Notes: a model not told the origin generated them from the letters alone. A stretch of DNA of 64,000 nt from Burkholderiaceae bacterium (GCA_004298905.1 SCTK01000004.1:1-64000), one strand, 5' to 3'; positions 39,192 to 49,086 are shown, numbered from the stretch's first letter. Made by a program: numbers and translations.

Positions 39192-39449
39192 CTAGTGCAG
39201 TAATACCGGTTGTTGCATCATGCCTTCAAAGCCGGACAGAAAATCGTCCACTTCTTCCAGCGACGTGTCAGCGGCAATCAGGATGGCAACATTGCTGCGG
39301 AAGCGTTCCGCCAGGGCGCCTTCGATGAAGATTTCGCGCCGTGATGCCTTGTCCACGATCTCAAACCCGCCTTCGTGATCCGGCAGATGTTCTGCATAGT
39401 CCTTGAATTCCACAACACAGTAGTTCGGGCTGTTGTAGATCATTTGCAT
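39192..39449 (-). CDS. DUF3567 family protein
   Basis: An 85-residue protein starting MQMIYNSPNYCVVEF, with EIVDKASRREIFIEGALAERFR and a C-terminal acidic helix VDDFLSGFE. This is the DUF3567 pattern, found almost only in betaproteobacteria, which supports the taxonomic reading of the window. GGGAGG precedes the ATG. Function unknown. Confidence 0.88.
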   Translation of the reverse strand: MQMIYNSPNYCVVEFKDYAEHLPDHEGGFEIVDKASRREIFIEGALAERFRSNVAILIAADTSLEEVDDFLSGFEGMMQQPVLLH

Positions 39450-39596
39450 GAGGCACCTCCCAGTAACGACATCGATGTGATGAATCCGCTGGTACTGCGC
39501 CGCGGCAGGGTCGCTCGTGATCGTTCAAGCGTCGAGCTTGTTTTGATTATCGGTGCACGAAGTTGATCCTGTAGGGCAAGTGTGCGTAAGACATTG

Positions 39597-39983
39597 TTAA
39601 ATCAATGGAGAAATTTCGTAGCGCAGATGTTCACCAAAACTTCCGCTTTGCAGCAATTCAATGGTGCGTGACAAATGTTCGGTGTGCGTCAATTCGAGCA
39701 CGATGCGTTGCGGCTGTTCCAGACGAATAATGCGAGCGAGCGTGACGCGCAAGGGTAATGCGCCCTGACAACACACACACTGCGCTGCCAATTGATGCAG
39801 GGTCACACCGGCAGGCGCCTGCAGTGTGCCGGGGCCGCCCTCGAGCAGAATGCTCCAGCGCTGTGCCTGATGGTACGTCGCCAATGCCAACGCCTGACTC
39901 GCGCCGTGGATCAACCCGGGGTTGGCAAGCACCCAGAGTGGAATTTTGCGGGCACGTTGAATGGAAGATGTGCGCGAAATCAC
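39597..39983 (-). CDS. CobW-like protein without a P-loop
   Basis: A 128-residue protein. CVCCQGALPLRVTLARIIRL (Cys 69, 71, 72) followed by PQRIVLELTHTEHLS resembles the CxCC motif and Walker B side of CobW/COG0523 metallochaperone GTPases. The usual GFLGAGKTT loop is absent; the sequence before it reads WVLANPGLIHGASQALA. It starts 11 bases after trkH on the same strand. It may bind a metal without hydrolysing GTP, or be a shortened relative. Assignment rests on short motifs. Confidence 0.55.
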   Translation of the reverse strand: MISRTSSIQRARKIPLWVLANPGLIHGASQALALATYHQAQRWSILLEGGPGTLQAPAGVTLHQLAAQCVCCQGALPLRVTLARIIRLEQPQRIVLELTHTEHLSRTIELLQSGSFGEHLRYEISPLI

Positions 39984-39993
39984 AGTCGCGAAA

Positions 39994-41463
39994 TCACTTG
40001 CGCCAGAAGGTGGGCGTGAAGATGATGAGCAGCGAGAAAATTTCCAAACGTCCGAGCAGCATGGTGGCGGTGCACACCCAGGTTTGGAAATCCGTCAAGG
40101 CAGCGAGATTGTTGACGGGCCCCACACGGGTCAGGACCGGCCCCATGTTGTTGATGGCGGAAATGACCGTCGAGAATGCGCTGACCAGATCCATGTCGGA
40201 GAGCAGCAGCAGGAAAGTCATCATGATCACCGTGCCGCCATAGAGCAGCATGAACGCCAGCACGCCGATCATCACGCTATTGTCGACCTGACTGTTGTTG
40301 AGTTTGATCAGACAGGTGGCGCGCGGATGCAGGATGCGCAGAAATTCACGCCGCACCTGCTTGAGCAGCAACAAGGCGCGCACCATCTTGATCCCGGCGC
40401 CGGTCGATCCGGCACTGGTGGTAAAGGCGCTGAGGAATAACATCCAGATCGGGGCGAACATGGGCCACACACTGAAATCGGTACTGACATAGCCGGTGGT
40501 GGAAGCGACAGAAATCAGATTGAAGCTGGCGTAGCGCAGTGCCGTGGCGAAATCGGGATAGACTTTTTTGTCGAGCAGATAGAAAGCGATCAGCAGACTG
40601 CTGAACAACAGCGCCAACAGCGTGCCACGCGTCTCGGCATCACGCAGGAGCGGGCGCAACGAACGCTTGCGGAAGGCGACGAAGTGCATGGCGAAATTGC
40701 AGCTGGCGATGGTCATGAAAATCATGGCCACAATTTCCACCGATACGGAATTGAAATAAGCAAAATTCGCATCGTGTGAAGACAGCCCGCCCAGGCTCAG
40801 GGTGGAACACATGTGCATGAAGGCATCGGCCTTGCTCATGCCGGCTTTCCAGTAACACAGGAAACAGGCCAGCGAAATCGCGAAGTACACACCGTACAAG
40901 CCTTTCGCTGTTTCGGCGATGCGCGGCGTCAATTTGTTTTCCTTCATCGGGCCGGGTGTTTCCGCCTTGAACACCTGACTGCCACCGACGCCGAGCAGCG
41001 GCAGAATTGCCACTGCCAGCACTAGAATCCCCATGCCGCCCAGCCATTGCAGAAAGGTGCGCCAGACGTTGATCGAAATCGGCAGTTGATCCAGCCCGCT
41101 CAATACGGTGGCGCCGGAGGTGGTCATGGCGGAGACGGTTTCAAAATAGGCGTCAGTGAAACTGAGCGGAGCGCCACTCGCTTTGAAATACGCCAACAGC
41201 GGTAGCGTGGCGCAGGCAGGCAATACCGTCCAGACCAGTGAGACCAGCAGGAAGCCATCGCGAACGTGCAGTTCGCGTTTGAAATGGCGCGTGCCCAGCC
41301 AGGCGAGCAGGCCGCCGGCAAAAAGCAGTGTAAAGGATTCATAGAAAGCGGGCAGCCCGGCATCAGCGCCGATCAAGGCGAACAGCAGCGGGATGATCAT
41401 CGTCAATGCAAACAGCGTGACGATAAAACCCAGCACATTGATCAAGGGCAGGATCGCGGCCAT
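39994..41463 (-). CDS. trkH: Trk-type potassium uptake channel TrkH
   Basis: A 489-residue polytopic membrane protein with the TrkH/KtrB pore repeats, for instance AMTTSGATVLSG, CSTLSLGGLSSHDANFAYF and TSAGSTGAGIKMVR. TrkH conducts potassium under control of the TrkA ring. It follows trkA after 18 bases on the same strand. Confidence 0.95.
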   Translation of the reverse strand: MAAILPLINVLGFIVTLFALTMIIPLLFALIGADAGLPAFYESFTLLFAGGLLAWLGTRHFKRELHVRDGFLLVSLVWTVLPACATLPLLAYFKASGAPLSFTDAYFETVSAMTTSGATVLSGLDQLPISINVWRTFLQWLGGMGILVLAVAILPLLGVGGSQVFKAETPGPMKENKLTPRIAETAKGLYGVYFAISLACFLCYWKAGMSKADAFMHMCSTLSLGGLSSHDANFAYFNSVSVEIVAMIFMTIASCNFAMHFVAFRKRSLRPLLRDAETRGTLLALLFSSLLIAFYLLDKKVYPDFATALRYASFNLISVASTTGYVSTDFSVWPMFAPIWMLFLSAFTTSAGSTGAGIKMVRALLLLKQVRREFLRILHPRATCLIKLNNSQVDNSVMIGVLAFMLLYGGTVIMMTFLLLLSDMDLVSAFSTVISAINNMGPVLTRVGPVNNLAALTDFQTWVCTATMLLGRLEIFSLLIIFTPTFWRK

Positions 41464-41481
41464 GGGAGTGTGCAGTGGCGG

Positions 41482-42855
41482 TCAGAAAAAACCGGCTCTG
41501 ACCTGAAACAGTTTTTCGATTTTGTGGACCACCGGTTTATGGGTGACGAAGAGAATCACATGATCGTCATTTTCAATCACGGTGTCGTGGTGCGCCATCA
41601 ACACGGTTTTGCCGCGCACAATGGCGCCGATGGTGGCGCCGTGCGGCAATTCGATTTCCTGGATCGTGCGGCCCACCACTTTGGAACTCTTGGCGTCGCC
41701 ATGCGCCACAATTTCCAGCGCTTCCGCGGCGCCGCCGCGCAGGTTGTGCACCGCCACGGTGTCGCCACGCCGCACCTGCGCCAGCAGTTCGCCAATCGTG
41801 GCCTGGTCGGGTGAAATGGCAATGTCGATCTGGCTGCCCTGCATCAGTTCGGCATAGGAGCGGCGATTGATCAGTGCAATCACGCGCCGCGCACCTTTGC
41901 GCTTGGCCAGCAGGGCCGACATGATGTTGTCTTCATCATCTGCGGTGAGCGAGATGAACAGATCGCAGCCATCGAGATATTCGTCATTGAGCAAATCTTC
42001 ATCGGTGGCGTCACCGCGCAGCACCATGGCGCGATTCAGCTGGCTGGCCAGATAGTCGCAGCGCAGCACATCACGCTCGATCAGCTTGACCTGATAATCT
42101 TCTTCCAGCTGACGCGCCAGACGCAGGCCGATGTTGCCGCCACCGGCAATCAGCACGTTCTTGATCGGCTTGTCCATGCGCCGCAATTCCTTCATCACGG
42201 CGCGCACATGAATGCTGGCCGAGAGGAAGAATACTTCGTCGCCGGGTTGAACCATGCTGTAGCCTTCGCAGGGCACCTGACGGCCGTTGCGGAAAATGGC
42301 GACGATGCGCACATCGACATTGGGAATATGGGTGCGCAGCGTTTCAATCGGCATCGACACCAGCGGCCCGCCGGCATAGGCGCGCACCGCGATGAGTGAC
42401 AAGGCGCCTTGCGCAAATTCCAGCACCTGCAAGGCTTCGGGCAACTCAATCAAGCGGTTGATGGTGTCGGTAATGCGCTGCTCCGGGCAAATCACCTTGC
42501 TGACGCCGAAACCCTCTTCCCCCATCAGTTTTTCTTCTTGCTGAAATTCGCTGCCGCGCAAGCGGGCGATGCGGGTGGGGATATTGAATAGACGGGCAGC
42601 GACAGCGCAGGCCACGAGATTGGTTTCATCGCTTTGCGCGACGGCGATCAGAACGTCGGCATCTTCGGCGCCGGCTTCGCGCAGCACCGATGGCAGCGTG
42701 CCGTTGCCGACCAGAGTGCGCAAATCCTGTTGATCCTGCAAGCTGGACAACAGCGCTGGATTGCGATCGATGATGGTGATGTCATTGTCTTCCGAGACCA
42801 GATTTTCGGCCACACTGGCGCCGACGCGCCCGGCTCCCAGAATGATGATTTTCAC
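41482..42855 (-). CDS. trkA: Trk potassium uptake regulatory protein TrkA
   Basis: A 457-residue cytoplasmic protein with two RCK units, each a Rossmann fold for NAD(H) (MKIIILGAGRVGASVAENL at the start, NVLIAGGGNIGLRLARQLEE in the middle) and a TrkA-C domain. It gates TrkH. The start is GTG at 42855, overlapping the ntrX stop by four bases (GTGA), so the response regulator and the potassium system are translationally coupled. Confidence 0.94.
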   Translation of the reverse strand: MKIIILGAGRVGASVAENLVSEDNDITIIDRNPALLSSLQDQQDLRTLVGNGTLPSVLREAGAEDADVLIAVAQSDETNLVACAVAARLFNIPTRIARLRGSEFQQEEKLMGEEGFGVSKVICPEQRITDTINRLIELPEALQVLEFAQGALSLIAVRAYAGGPLVSMPIETLRTHIPNVDVRIVAIFRNGRQVPCEGYSMVQPGDEVFFLSASIHVRAVMKELRRMDKPIKNVLIAGGGNIGLRLARQLEEDYQVKLIERDVLRCDYLASQLNRAMVLRGDATDEDLLNDEYLDGCDLFISLTADDEDNIMSALLAKRKGARRVIALINRRSYAELMQGSQIDIAISPDQATIGELLAQVRRGDTVAVHNLRGGAAEALEIVAHGDAKSSKVVGRTIQEIELPHGATIGAIVRGKTVLMAHHDTVIENDDHVILFVTHKPVVHKIEKLFQVRAGFF

Positions 42856-43616
42856 TGACGGCTCTTGGATTTGGAAAGGTCGACGCCGAGCTGCTTGAGT
42901 TTGCGGTACAGGTGGGTGCGTTCCAGACCGGTTTTTTCGGCGACGCGGGTCATGCTGCCGTTTTCCTGCGCCAGGTGGTATTCGAAATAGATGCGCTCGA
43001 ATTCGTCGCGCGCATCGCGCAAAGGCAATTCCAGCGTGATGCTGGCGCGTGGCGTCTGGGTGGGCACGACCAGCGCGCTGGTCAGTTCTTCCTGTGCCTG
43101 TGCGATGTAGCTGGCTGTAAAGCCAGGCAGCGTGGCCGCATGCTGACCATTGCTCGCCGTAGTCAGCGCCGCTGGCAGCGGCTCGTGCGGGCCGAGTGGC
43201 GGTGCGGACAGGGGGCGCGGCGTGGGTGGCAGCATTTTCATCTGCGGCGCCTTGCCGCGCGACAACCCTTGCTCCACGGACTTGAGCAGCTTTTGCAGCG
43301 CGATCGGCTTTTCCAGAAAATCGAGTGCGCCGATACGCGTGGCTTCCACCGCCGTGTCGATGGTGGCGTGACCCGACATCATGATCACCGGCATCGTCAA
43401 TTGTCCCTGGCTGGCCCATTCCTTCAGCAGCGTCACGCCATCGGTGTCGGGCATCCAGATATCGAGCAAGACCAGATCGACGGGTTCCTGCTTGCGCAGG
43501 GCGCGGGCTTCGGAGGCGTTCTGTGCCAGCCAGATGGTGTGTCCTTCGTCCCCGAGTATTTCGGATAACAATTCCCGGATGCCGATTTCGTCATCCACGA
43601 CCAGAATGTTTGCCAT
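42852..43616 (-). CDS. Two-component response regulator, NtrX-like without AAA+ domain
   Basis: A 254-residue regulator. The receiver domain (MANILVVDDEIGIRELLSEI) has the phospho-acceptor Asp 52 in LVLLDIWMPD and Lys in FLEKP. A Pro-rich linker of about 80 residues follows, then a Fis-type helix-turn-helix (NGSMTRVAEKTGLERTHLYR). The sigma54-activating AAA+ module of standard NtrX is missing, so it cannot drive sigma54 promoters itself. It is paired with the NtrY-type kinase gene, 242 bases upstream. Confidence 0.88.
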   Translation of the reverse strand: MANILVVDDEIGIRELLSEILGDEGHTIWLAQNASEARALRKQEPVDLVLLDIWMPDTDGVTLLKEWASQGQLTMPVIMMSGHATIDTAVEATRIGALDFLEKPIALQKLLKSVEQGLSRGKAPQMKMLPPTPRPLSAPPLGPHEPLPAALTTASNGQHAATLPGFTASYIAQAQEELTSALVVPTQTPRASITLELPLRDARDEFERIYFEYHLAQENGSMTRVAEKTGLERTHLYRKLKQLGVDLSKSKSRQ

Positions 43617-43858
43617 GCTGCCTTCTATCCCTCCGCCATCACAGCGCCAATCAACGCTGTGAACGATGCGTTGTTAAATTGATACGCCGCAATTCTAGTG
43701 CATTTATCAATAAATTATTTATGCGCCAGGGAGGTGCTGAACAAGAATGTGTTTTGTCGCGAGCAGCCGAAGGCGGACGAGCGCACGGATACAACACAAG
43801 AATATATGCGCGTACGATTGGCACAAACATGTGCGGGTTTTGCTTGATCAGTATTGCT
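43617..43858. other. Spacer between ntrY and ntrX
   Basis: A 242-base gap between two genes that are usually adjacent or overlapping. On the minus strand it contains a TAGAAT hexamer near 43692-43697 and an AT-rich stretch ATAAATAATTTATTGATAAA near 43699-43720, a plausible separate promoter for ntrX-trkA-trkH, but no strong -35. GAGCAGCCGAAGGCGGACGAG near 43761-43781 can form a short hairpin. No gene seen. Confidence 0.4.
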
Positions 43859-46144
43859 TTAGACGTCAGGCGTGTGACAGGGGAACGAGACAGTGACGCG
43901 CGCGCCCGCCACCTGTTGCTGGGCATCGAGCCGGTTGTGCAAATCGATCCGGCCCTGGTGTTCTTCGACGATTTTCTTGACGATGGCCAGTCCCAGCCCC
44001 GTGCCTTTGGGCTTGCTGGTGACATAGGGCTCGAAAGCGCGGCTGAGGATGCGCGCCGGGAAACCGCTGCCATTGTCTTCAACACGCAGGCGCACCCATT
44101 GATTGCCGGTGAGTTCGGTGGCAATCACGATGCGCGCTTGCGCGTGGCCGGGCACCGGTTCGCTCAGCGCATCTTGCGCGTTTTGCAGCAGGTTGTGAAT
44201 CAGTTGCCGCAACTGTCCGGCATCGCCCTGAATCAGCGGCAGTGCCGGGGCCAGTTCGGTCTGGATCAGCCCGCCCGGCGCGCTGTCGCCATACAGATGC
44301 AGCACGTCGCGGATCAGCTCGTTCAGATTGAGCGGGTGCAACAGCGCGGGCGGCATGCGCGCGTAATCGCGGAACTCATCGACCATGCGCTTCATCGCCG
44401 TCACCTGGTTGATGATGGTGTCGGTGGCGCGTTTGAGCATGGCTTGATCGTCGCCAGCGACGCGCGCGCCGAGCTTCATTTGCAGCCGTTCGGCCGACAG
44501 CTGGATCGGCGTCAGCGGATTCTTGATTTCATGCGCCAGGCGTCGCGCCACCTCACCCCAGGCGGCCGAGCGCTGCGCCGAGATCACATCGCTGATGTCG
44601 TCGAACACCACCACATAGCCCGGCTGTTCATTGACCGGCAGGCGCGAGCCGCGTGCCAGCAATACAAAGGGCGCGCTTTGCTGCAGCGGATGGTCGCTCA
44701 CAGCGTCGCCGCCGCCACCGCGCTCCAGTTCGATTTGTTGTTGCCAGTGCGGGCTGCTCGTATCGTCTGCATGCGCTACGAAGGCAGCACGAATCAGCTG
44801 CACGAAGGCATGCAGTGCGCGCATCTGATCTGGTGGCGCGGCGTGTTCCAGCGTCGCGCCCTGTTGCAACAAGGGTGTGTCGGTTGGCAGATCGCTTAAA
44901 CCAAAAATGCGGCTCGCACTGAGGTTCACGGTGGCCAGCCGGAATTGGCTGTCGAACACCAGCACACCGGCCGACATATTGGCGAGAATGCTTTCCAGAA
45001 AGGTCTTGGCATTTTCCAGCGCCGCGCGGTTGTGTTCGACCGTGACACGCGCTTCGTCCAGTTGCCGCGTCATGGCGTTGAAGGAACGCGTCAGCACGCT
45101 CAACTCATCGTTGCTGCTGCGCTCGGCCATTTGCCGGAAATCGCCTTCGGCCACCGCCTTGGTGCCCTGCGCCAGTTGCAACAGCGGCTCGGCCAGCCAG
45201 CCGGCCAGCAGAAAGGCGGTGGCAATGGCGGCCAGCATGGCCAGGGTGAGTGTGAGGGTGAGGGTGACGGTATAGATGCGGCGCAGGCCGCTGCGCGACA
45301 GTGACAGTTCCTGATAATCGCGGTACACGTTTTGCACTTCATCGGCGTTGGCGGCGAGTGTGCTGGGCACCGGTTGCAGCAATTGCAGATAGCGCACTTC
45401 CGGCATCATGCTCAAGTGCGTACTCGAGTTGACCACGATGACGACGCGCAGGCGCAGGCCGCTGGATTTGCCTTTGGCATCGCTTTCATCTTCCACGGCG
45501 GCATAGAGGCGATTTTCGCGCGCCTGTCGCAAAACCTGAGCGGAGGGAGACTGCGGCAGCAAGGATTGCATCCGGCCACCGGCGCTGGCGAGGATCTGTC
45601 CGCTGCCGGACAGCAGCAGCATGTCGGCCACGCCCTGCTGATCGCGCAGCCGCGACAGCGCCAGAAACTGCATCGACTCGGGTTGTTCGGACAAGGCGGT
45701 GGCACTGAAGCGCGCCTTTTCCATCAGATCCGACAACAGCGTATCGAGCGCGCTGCGGCCCAGATTGAGGCCAGACTCCAGCGCATTGTCGACGCGGACG
45801 TTGAACCAGCTTTCAATGCTTTTCGAAAGAAACTGCACTGACACCAGATAAATCGTGGCACCGGGAATCACGCCCATCAGTGCAAAGGACAGCGCCAGCC
45901 GCAACATGAGGCGCGAGCCGAACACACCGCGCTTGTAGCGCCGCCACAGACGCCGCAGCAAGACGATCACCAGCAACAGCAACATGGCGGCGAGGAAAGC
46001 GTTGACGCCGAGCAGCCAGGAATAGTGGCGGGCGAACAGCGAACTGTTGGCGCTGGCCGAAGCGAGGATGAACAACAAGACGCCGGCCACGCCACCCGCG
46101 ACCATCAGGATGTAGCGCAACAGGCGTGTGCTGACCAGTCTCAT
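43859..46144 (-). CDS. ntrY: NtrY-type sensor histidine kinase
   Basis: A 761-residue membrane kinase. Two to three N-terminal membrane segments (YILMVAGGVAGVLLFILA; LGVNAFLAAMLLLLVIVLL) frame a periplasmic or membrane sensor part, with a further segment before a HAMP domain (WLAEPLLQLAQGTKAVAEGD). A PAS-like part follows, then the phospho-accepting HEIKNPLTPIQLSAERLQ and ATPase motifs DNGSGFPARIL and SKPKGTGLGLAIVKK. NtrY responds to nitrogen or redox state in several bacteria; the signal here is unknown. Its start overlaps the DUF4390 gene by 4 bases. Confidence 0.92.
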   Translation of the reverse strand: MRLVSTRLLRYILMVAGGVAGVLLFILASASANSSLFARHYSWLLGVNAFLAAMLLLLVIVLLRRLWRRYKRGVFGSRLMLRLALSFALMGVIPGATIYLVSVQFLSKSIESWFNVRVDNALESGLNLGRSALDTLLSDLMEKARFSATALSEQPESMQFLALSRLRDQQGVADMLLLSGSGQILASAGGRMQSLLPQSPSAQVLRQARENRLYAAVEDESDAKGKSSGLRLRVVIVVNSSTHLSMMPEVRYLQLLQPVPSTLAANADEVQNVYRDYQELSLSRSGLRRIYTVTLTLTLTLAMLAAIATAFLLAGWLAEPLLQLAQGTKAVAEGDFRQMAERSSNDELSVLTRSFNAMTRQLDEARVTVEHNRAALENAKTFLESILANMSAGVLVFDSQFRLATVNLSASRIFGLSDLPTDTPLLQQGATLEHAAPPDQMRALHAFVQLIRAAFVAHADDTSSPHWQQQIELERGGGGDAVSDHPLQQSAPFVLLARGSRLPVNEQPGYVVVFDDISDVISAQRSAAWGEVARRLAHEIKNPLTPIQLSAERLQMKLGARVAGDDQAMLKRATDTIINQVTAMKRMVDEFRDYARMPPALLHPLNLNELIRDVLHLYGDSAPGGLIQTELAPALPLIQGDAGQLRQLIHNLLQNAQDALSEPVPGHAQARIVIATELTGNQWVRLRVEDNGSGFPARILSRAFEPYVTSKPKGTGLGLAIVKKIVEEHQGRIDLHNRLDAQQQVAGARVTVSFPCHTPDV

Positions 46145-46803
46145 CGTGCGGATTCGCTGCTGTGGCTGTGATCACTGCTATTCGCTGTTTCAGCCGGGGC
46201 GGGTGCAGGGCTGGAGTTTTTCGCTGGGGCGGCGAACTTGAATGGATGCCAGTTCGACGATAGCGACCAGTCGTTGCTGGTGAGCGCATTGACCTGGATC
46301 GGCTTGGGCAGCAGGCTGGTATCCAGACGCATGCGCACCCGTGCTTCATAGGACTGCCCCGGATTGAGTGTATCGCTGCTGACGACACGCCAACCGCGGT
46401 TGAGGGCCAGTGCCTGCAAGGCTTGATTCAGGGTGGCAAAGCGCAATTGCAGACCATCCAGTGACAGCCGGTATTGCCGCGTCAGGGCATGGTAGGACAA
46501 ACGCCAAGCCTGGCTGGTGCTGATCACTTTTTCGTTCCACCAGTACCAGCGCGGGCGAATCAATTCAAAGTCGACCGCAAAGGTGAGGATGACGCCGCGT
46601 GAGACCGCTTCTTCCAGCTTAGGGGTCAGGCCAATGTCGAAGTCGGCTTTCAACAGCCAGGCGCCCTCACTGTCCGGATCTTCAGTCAGGCTGGCATCAA
46701 GGGTACGGATTTCTTCGGCATGGGCGCTGGGGGCCGCCAGCGCGCCGAGCGACAGCAGGGCGGCGAACACTGGGGCAACAAGCGGTGACTGAAAGCGCAT
46801 CAT
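46141..46803 (-). CDS. DUF4390 family exported protein
   Basis: A 220-residue protein with a signal peptide (FAALLSLGALAAPSAHA) and the DUF4390 features SRGVILTFAVDFELIRPRWYWWNEK and RQYRLSLDGLQLRFATL (in parts). It ends in a Ser/His/Ala/Pro-rich tail. Function unknown. It is locked between rsmB and ntrY by 4-base overlaps on both sides, which suggests it takes part in NtrY signalling at the envelope. Confidence 0.85.
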   Translation of the reverse strand: MMRFQSPLVAPVFAALLSLGALAAPSAHAEEIRTLDASLTEDPDSEGAWLLKADFDIGLTPKLEEAVSRGVILTFAVDFELIRPRWYWWNEKVISTSQAWRLSYHALTRQYRLSLDGLQLRFATLNQALQALALNRGWRVVSSDTLNPGQSYEARVRMRLDTSLLPKPIQVNALTSNDWSLSSNWHPFKFAAPAKNSSPAPAPAETANSSDHSHSSESAR

Positions 46804-48092
46804 CTTTTCTTTTGCAGCAGGGCGTAATAGAAGCCGTCGTGGTCTTGATTTTCATGGGCCAGCGGCAACAACTGTCCGGGTGCAGGCAAACGGATGGCAT
46901 CGGCCTGCGTGGCCAGAAAACGCTGAATCACGGACTCGCCCTCCTGTGGAAAGATCGAACAGGTGGCATAAAGCAATTTACCATCGCCCGCCAGCAGCGG
47001 CCAGAGCGCGTTCAGTATCCGAGCCTGTTGCTGTGGTAAAGACCGCACATCGGCCGGGCGGCGCAGCCAGCGGATGTCGGGATGGCGGCGCACAATGCCG
47101 GCCGCCGAACAGGGCACATCGGCCAGAATGCGGTCGAAGGGGCGGCCATCCCACCAGTTCTGTGGTGCGCCGGCATCGCCTGCCCGCAGCTGTGCCTGCA
47201 AGTGCAGACGCTGCAAATTTTCCTCGACCCGTTGCAGGCGGTGTTCGTCCTGATCCAGCGCCAGCAGATCGATGTCGGCCAATTCCAGTAGATGCGCGGT
47301 CTTGCCGCCCGGGGCGGCGCAGGCGTCGAGCACGCGCATGCCATCGTGCACATCAAGCCAGCGCGCCGCCTGCTGAGCACCGGCATCCTGCACCGAGACC
47401 CAGCCATCGTTGAAACCGGGCAATTGCTGCACCGGTACGGGCTGCGTCAGGCGCAGGCCGCCGTCCAGGAGCGCCACCGCATCGAGACCCGCGGCGTGTA
47501 ACTGTTGCAAATAGTCTGGTTCAGTGCCCCAGCGCCGATTCACGCGCAACGTCAAGGGCGGGCGTTGATTGCCGGTGTTGAGAATCTCTTCCCACTGCAT
47601 GGGGTAATGCCGGCGTACTTCGGCGATCCACCAGGCGGGGTAATTCCACAAGGCTTCTTCGTGCTGGCGGGCGTGGTGCAACAGCGTTTCCTGCTCACGC
47701 AGAAAACGGCGCAGGACGGCATTGACCAGACTTTTTGCACCCGCCAGTTTGGGGTGATTGGTAGCGGCCTGCACGGCTTGATCAACCAGCGTGTGCGGCG
47801 CGTAACGCTGTTCGATCAGCATGACCAGGCTGGCCACGAGCAGACCCTGCAACAGCGGCTGGGGCGGCTTGGCTACCAGCTGTGCCGTCAGTGCCCGGCC
47901 CAGCCCAAGCTGGCGCAGCGTGCTGTAGGCGATGTCCTGGACAGCACCTCGAGCGGCGGCAGGCCAGGTGGCGGACGGCAGACGCTGCAAGGCTTCGGTG
48001 AGCGATTGACCGTTGGCGACCCAGGCCAACACTTGCGCCGACTGGGTCAAGGCAAAGGCGAGCGAGTCGTGGGGAAGGGGGTGTGGTTTCAA
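46800..48092 (-). CDS. rsmB: 16S rRNA m5C967 methyltransferase RsmB
   Basis: A 430-residue enzyme with an N-terminal NusB-like RNA-binding domain (residues about 1-150) and a C-terminal SAM methyltransferase: SAM loop DACAAPGGKTAHLLELAD, catalytic-site ILADVPCSAAGIVRRHPDIR and the nucleophile Cys in LLYATCSIFPQEGE. It methylates C967 of 16S rRNA. It is followed on the same strand by DUF4390 and ntrY. Confidence 0.94.
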   Translation of the reverse strand: MKPHPLPHDSLAFALTQSAQVLAWVANGQSLTEALQRLPSATWPAAARGAVQDIAYSTLRQLGLGRALTAQLVAKPPQPLLQGLLVASLVMLIEQRYAPHTLVDQAVQAATNHPKLAGAKSLVNAVLRRFLREQETLLHHARQHEEALWNYPAWWIAEVRRHYPMQWEEILNTGNQRPPLTLRVNRRWGTEPDYLQQLHAAGLDAVALLDGGLRLTQPVPVQQLPGFNDGWVSVQDAGAQQAARWLDVHDGMRVLDACAAPGGKTAHLLELADIDLLALDQDEHRLQRVEENLQRLHLQAQLRAGDAGAPQNWWDGRPFDRILADVPCSAAGIVRRHPDIRWLRRPADVRSLPQQQARILNALWPLLAGDGKLLYATCSIFPQEGESVIQRFLATQADAIRLPAPGQLLPLAHENQDHDGFYYALLQKKR

Positions 48093-48150
48093 GAAAATCG
48101 GCCCGGTGGATGAGGGCCGATTCTAAACGCAATGATTGCTGAATCCGACG

Positions 48151-48999
48151 TCAAACGCTGCGCACCATGGCCAGCAAGCGGGCAATGCGCTCCTCGGTGG
48201 GCGGGTGGGTGGAGAACAGGCCGCTCAAGCCGCCGCCGGAGAGCGGGTTCATGATCATCATTTGCGCGGTTTCGGGGTGCGCTTCGGCGGGTGTGAGCGG
48301 AATGCCTTGCGCGTATTTGTGGATCTTGTCGAGCGCGGAGGCCAGCGCCTGCGGGTCGCCGCAGATTGCCGCGCCTTCGCGGTCGGCTTCGAATTCGCGT
48401 GCGCGCGAAATCGCTATTTGAATCAGGCTGGCGGCCAGCGGCGCCAGTAGTGCCAGGGCGATGCTGGCAATTGGATTGCTGGGGCGGCCTTCTTCGTCGC
48501 GCCCGCCGAAGAACAGGGCGAAGTTGGCCAGTGCAGAAATCGCCCCGGCCATGGTGGCGGAAATGGTGGAGATCAGGATGTCGCGGTGTTTGACGTGGGC
48601 CAGTTCGTGCGCCATCACGCCGCGCATTTCGCGTTCGGTCAGCACGCGCAGAATGCCGGTGGTGGCAGCGACCGCAGCATGTTCCGGGTTGCGGCCGGTG
48701 GCAAAGGCGTTGGGTGCGTCTTCGTCGATCAGATAGACGCGCGGCGTCGGCAACTGGGCGCGCTGCGCCAGTTCGCGCACCATGGCGTAGAACTGCGGCG
48801 CGCTGCTGGCATCGACCTCGCGGGCGTTGTACATGCGCAGCACCATCTTGTCCGAAAACCAGTAACTGAAAAAATTCATCACCAGCGCAAACATCAGCGC
48901 CAGCATCATGCCTTTCTGACCACCGATCATGGCGCCGATCATGCCGAACAGCGCGGTGATGCTGGCCATCAGCACGGCGGTCTTCATCCAGTTGAACAT
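48151..48999 (-). CDS. htpX: Membrane zinc metalloprotease HtpX
   Basis: A 282-residue inner-membrane M48 protease with zinc motif [13 protein letters not shown], third ligand in EFEADREGA, two N-terminal membrane segments ([34 protein letters not shown]) and further hydrophobic stretches near residue 150-200. It helps remove misfolded membrane proteins. A larger frame on the same strand (48089-49015) is out of phase and not coding. Confidence 0.95.
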   Translation of the reverse strand: MFNWMKTAVLMASITALFGMIGAMIGGQKGMMLALMFALVMNFFSYWFSDKMVLRMYNAREVDASSAPQFYAMVRELAQRAQLPTPRVYLIDEDAPNAFATGRNPEHAAVAATTGILRVLTEREMRGVMAHELAHVKHRDILISTISATMAGAISALANFALFFGGRDEEGRPSNPIASIALALLAPLAASLIQIAISRAREFEADREGAAICGDPQALASALDKIHKYAQGIPLTPAEAHPETAQMMIMNPLSGGGLSGLFSTHPPTEERIARLLAMVRSV

Positions 49000-49086
49000 C
49001 GTGTGACCTCGGCAAAAATAAGGAAGTTGTTAGATGGGGATGCGCGCGGGAAATTCAAAGGCGAATTGTGTATGCTTTCGTCCCAT

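Noticed and set aside
48089-49015. 308-codon minus-strand frame covering the htpX region
   Set aside because: Out of phase with htpX, whose HELAH motif and membrane segments read in the other frame.
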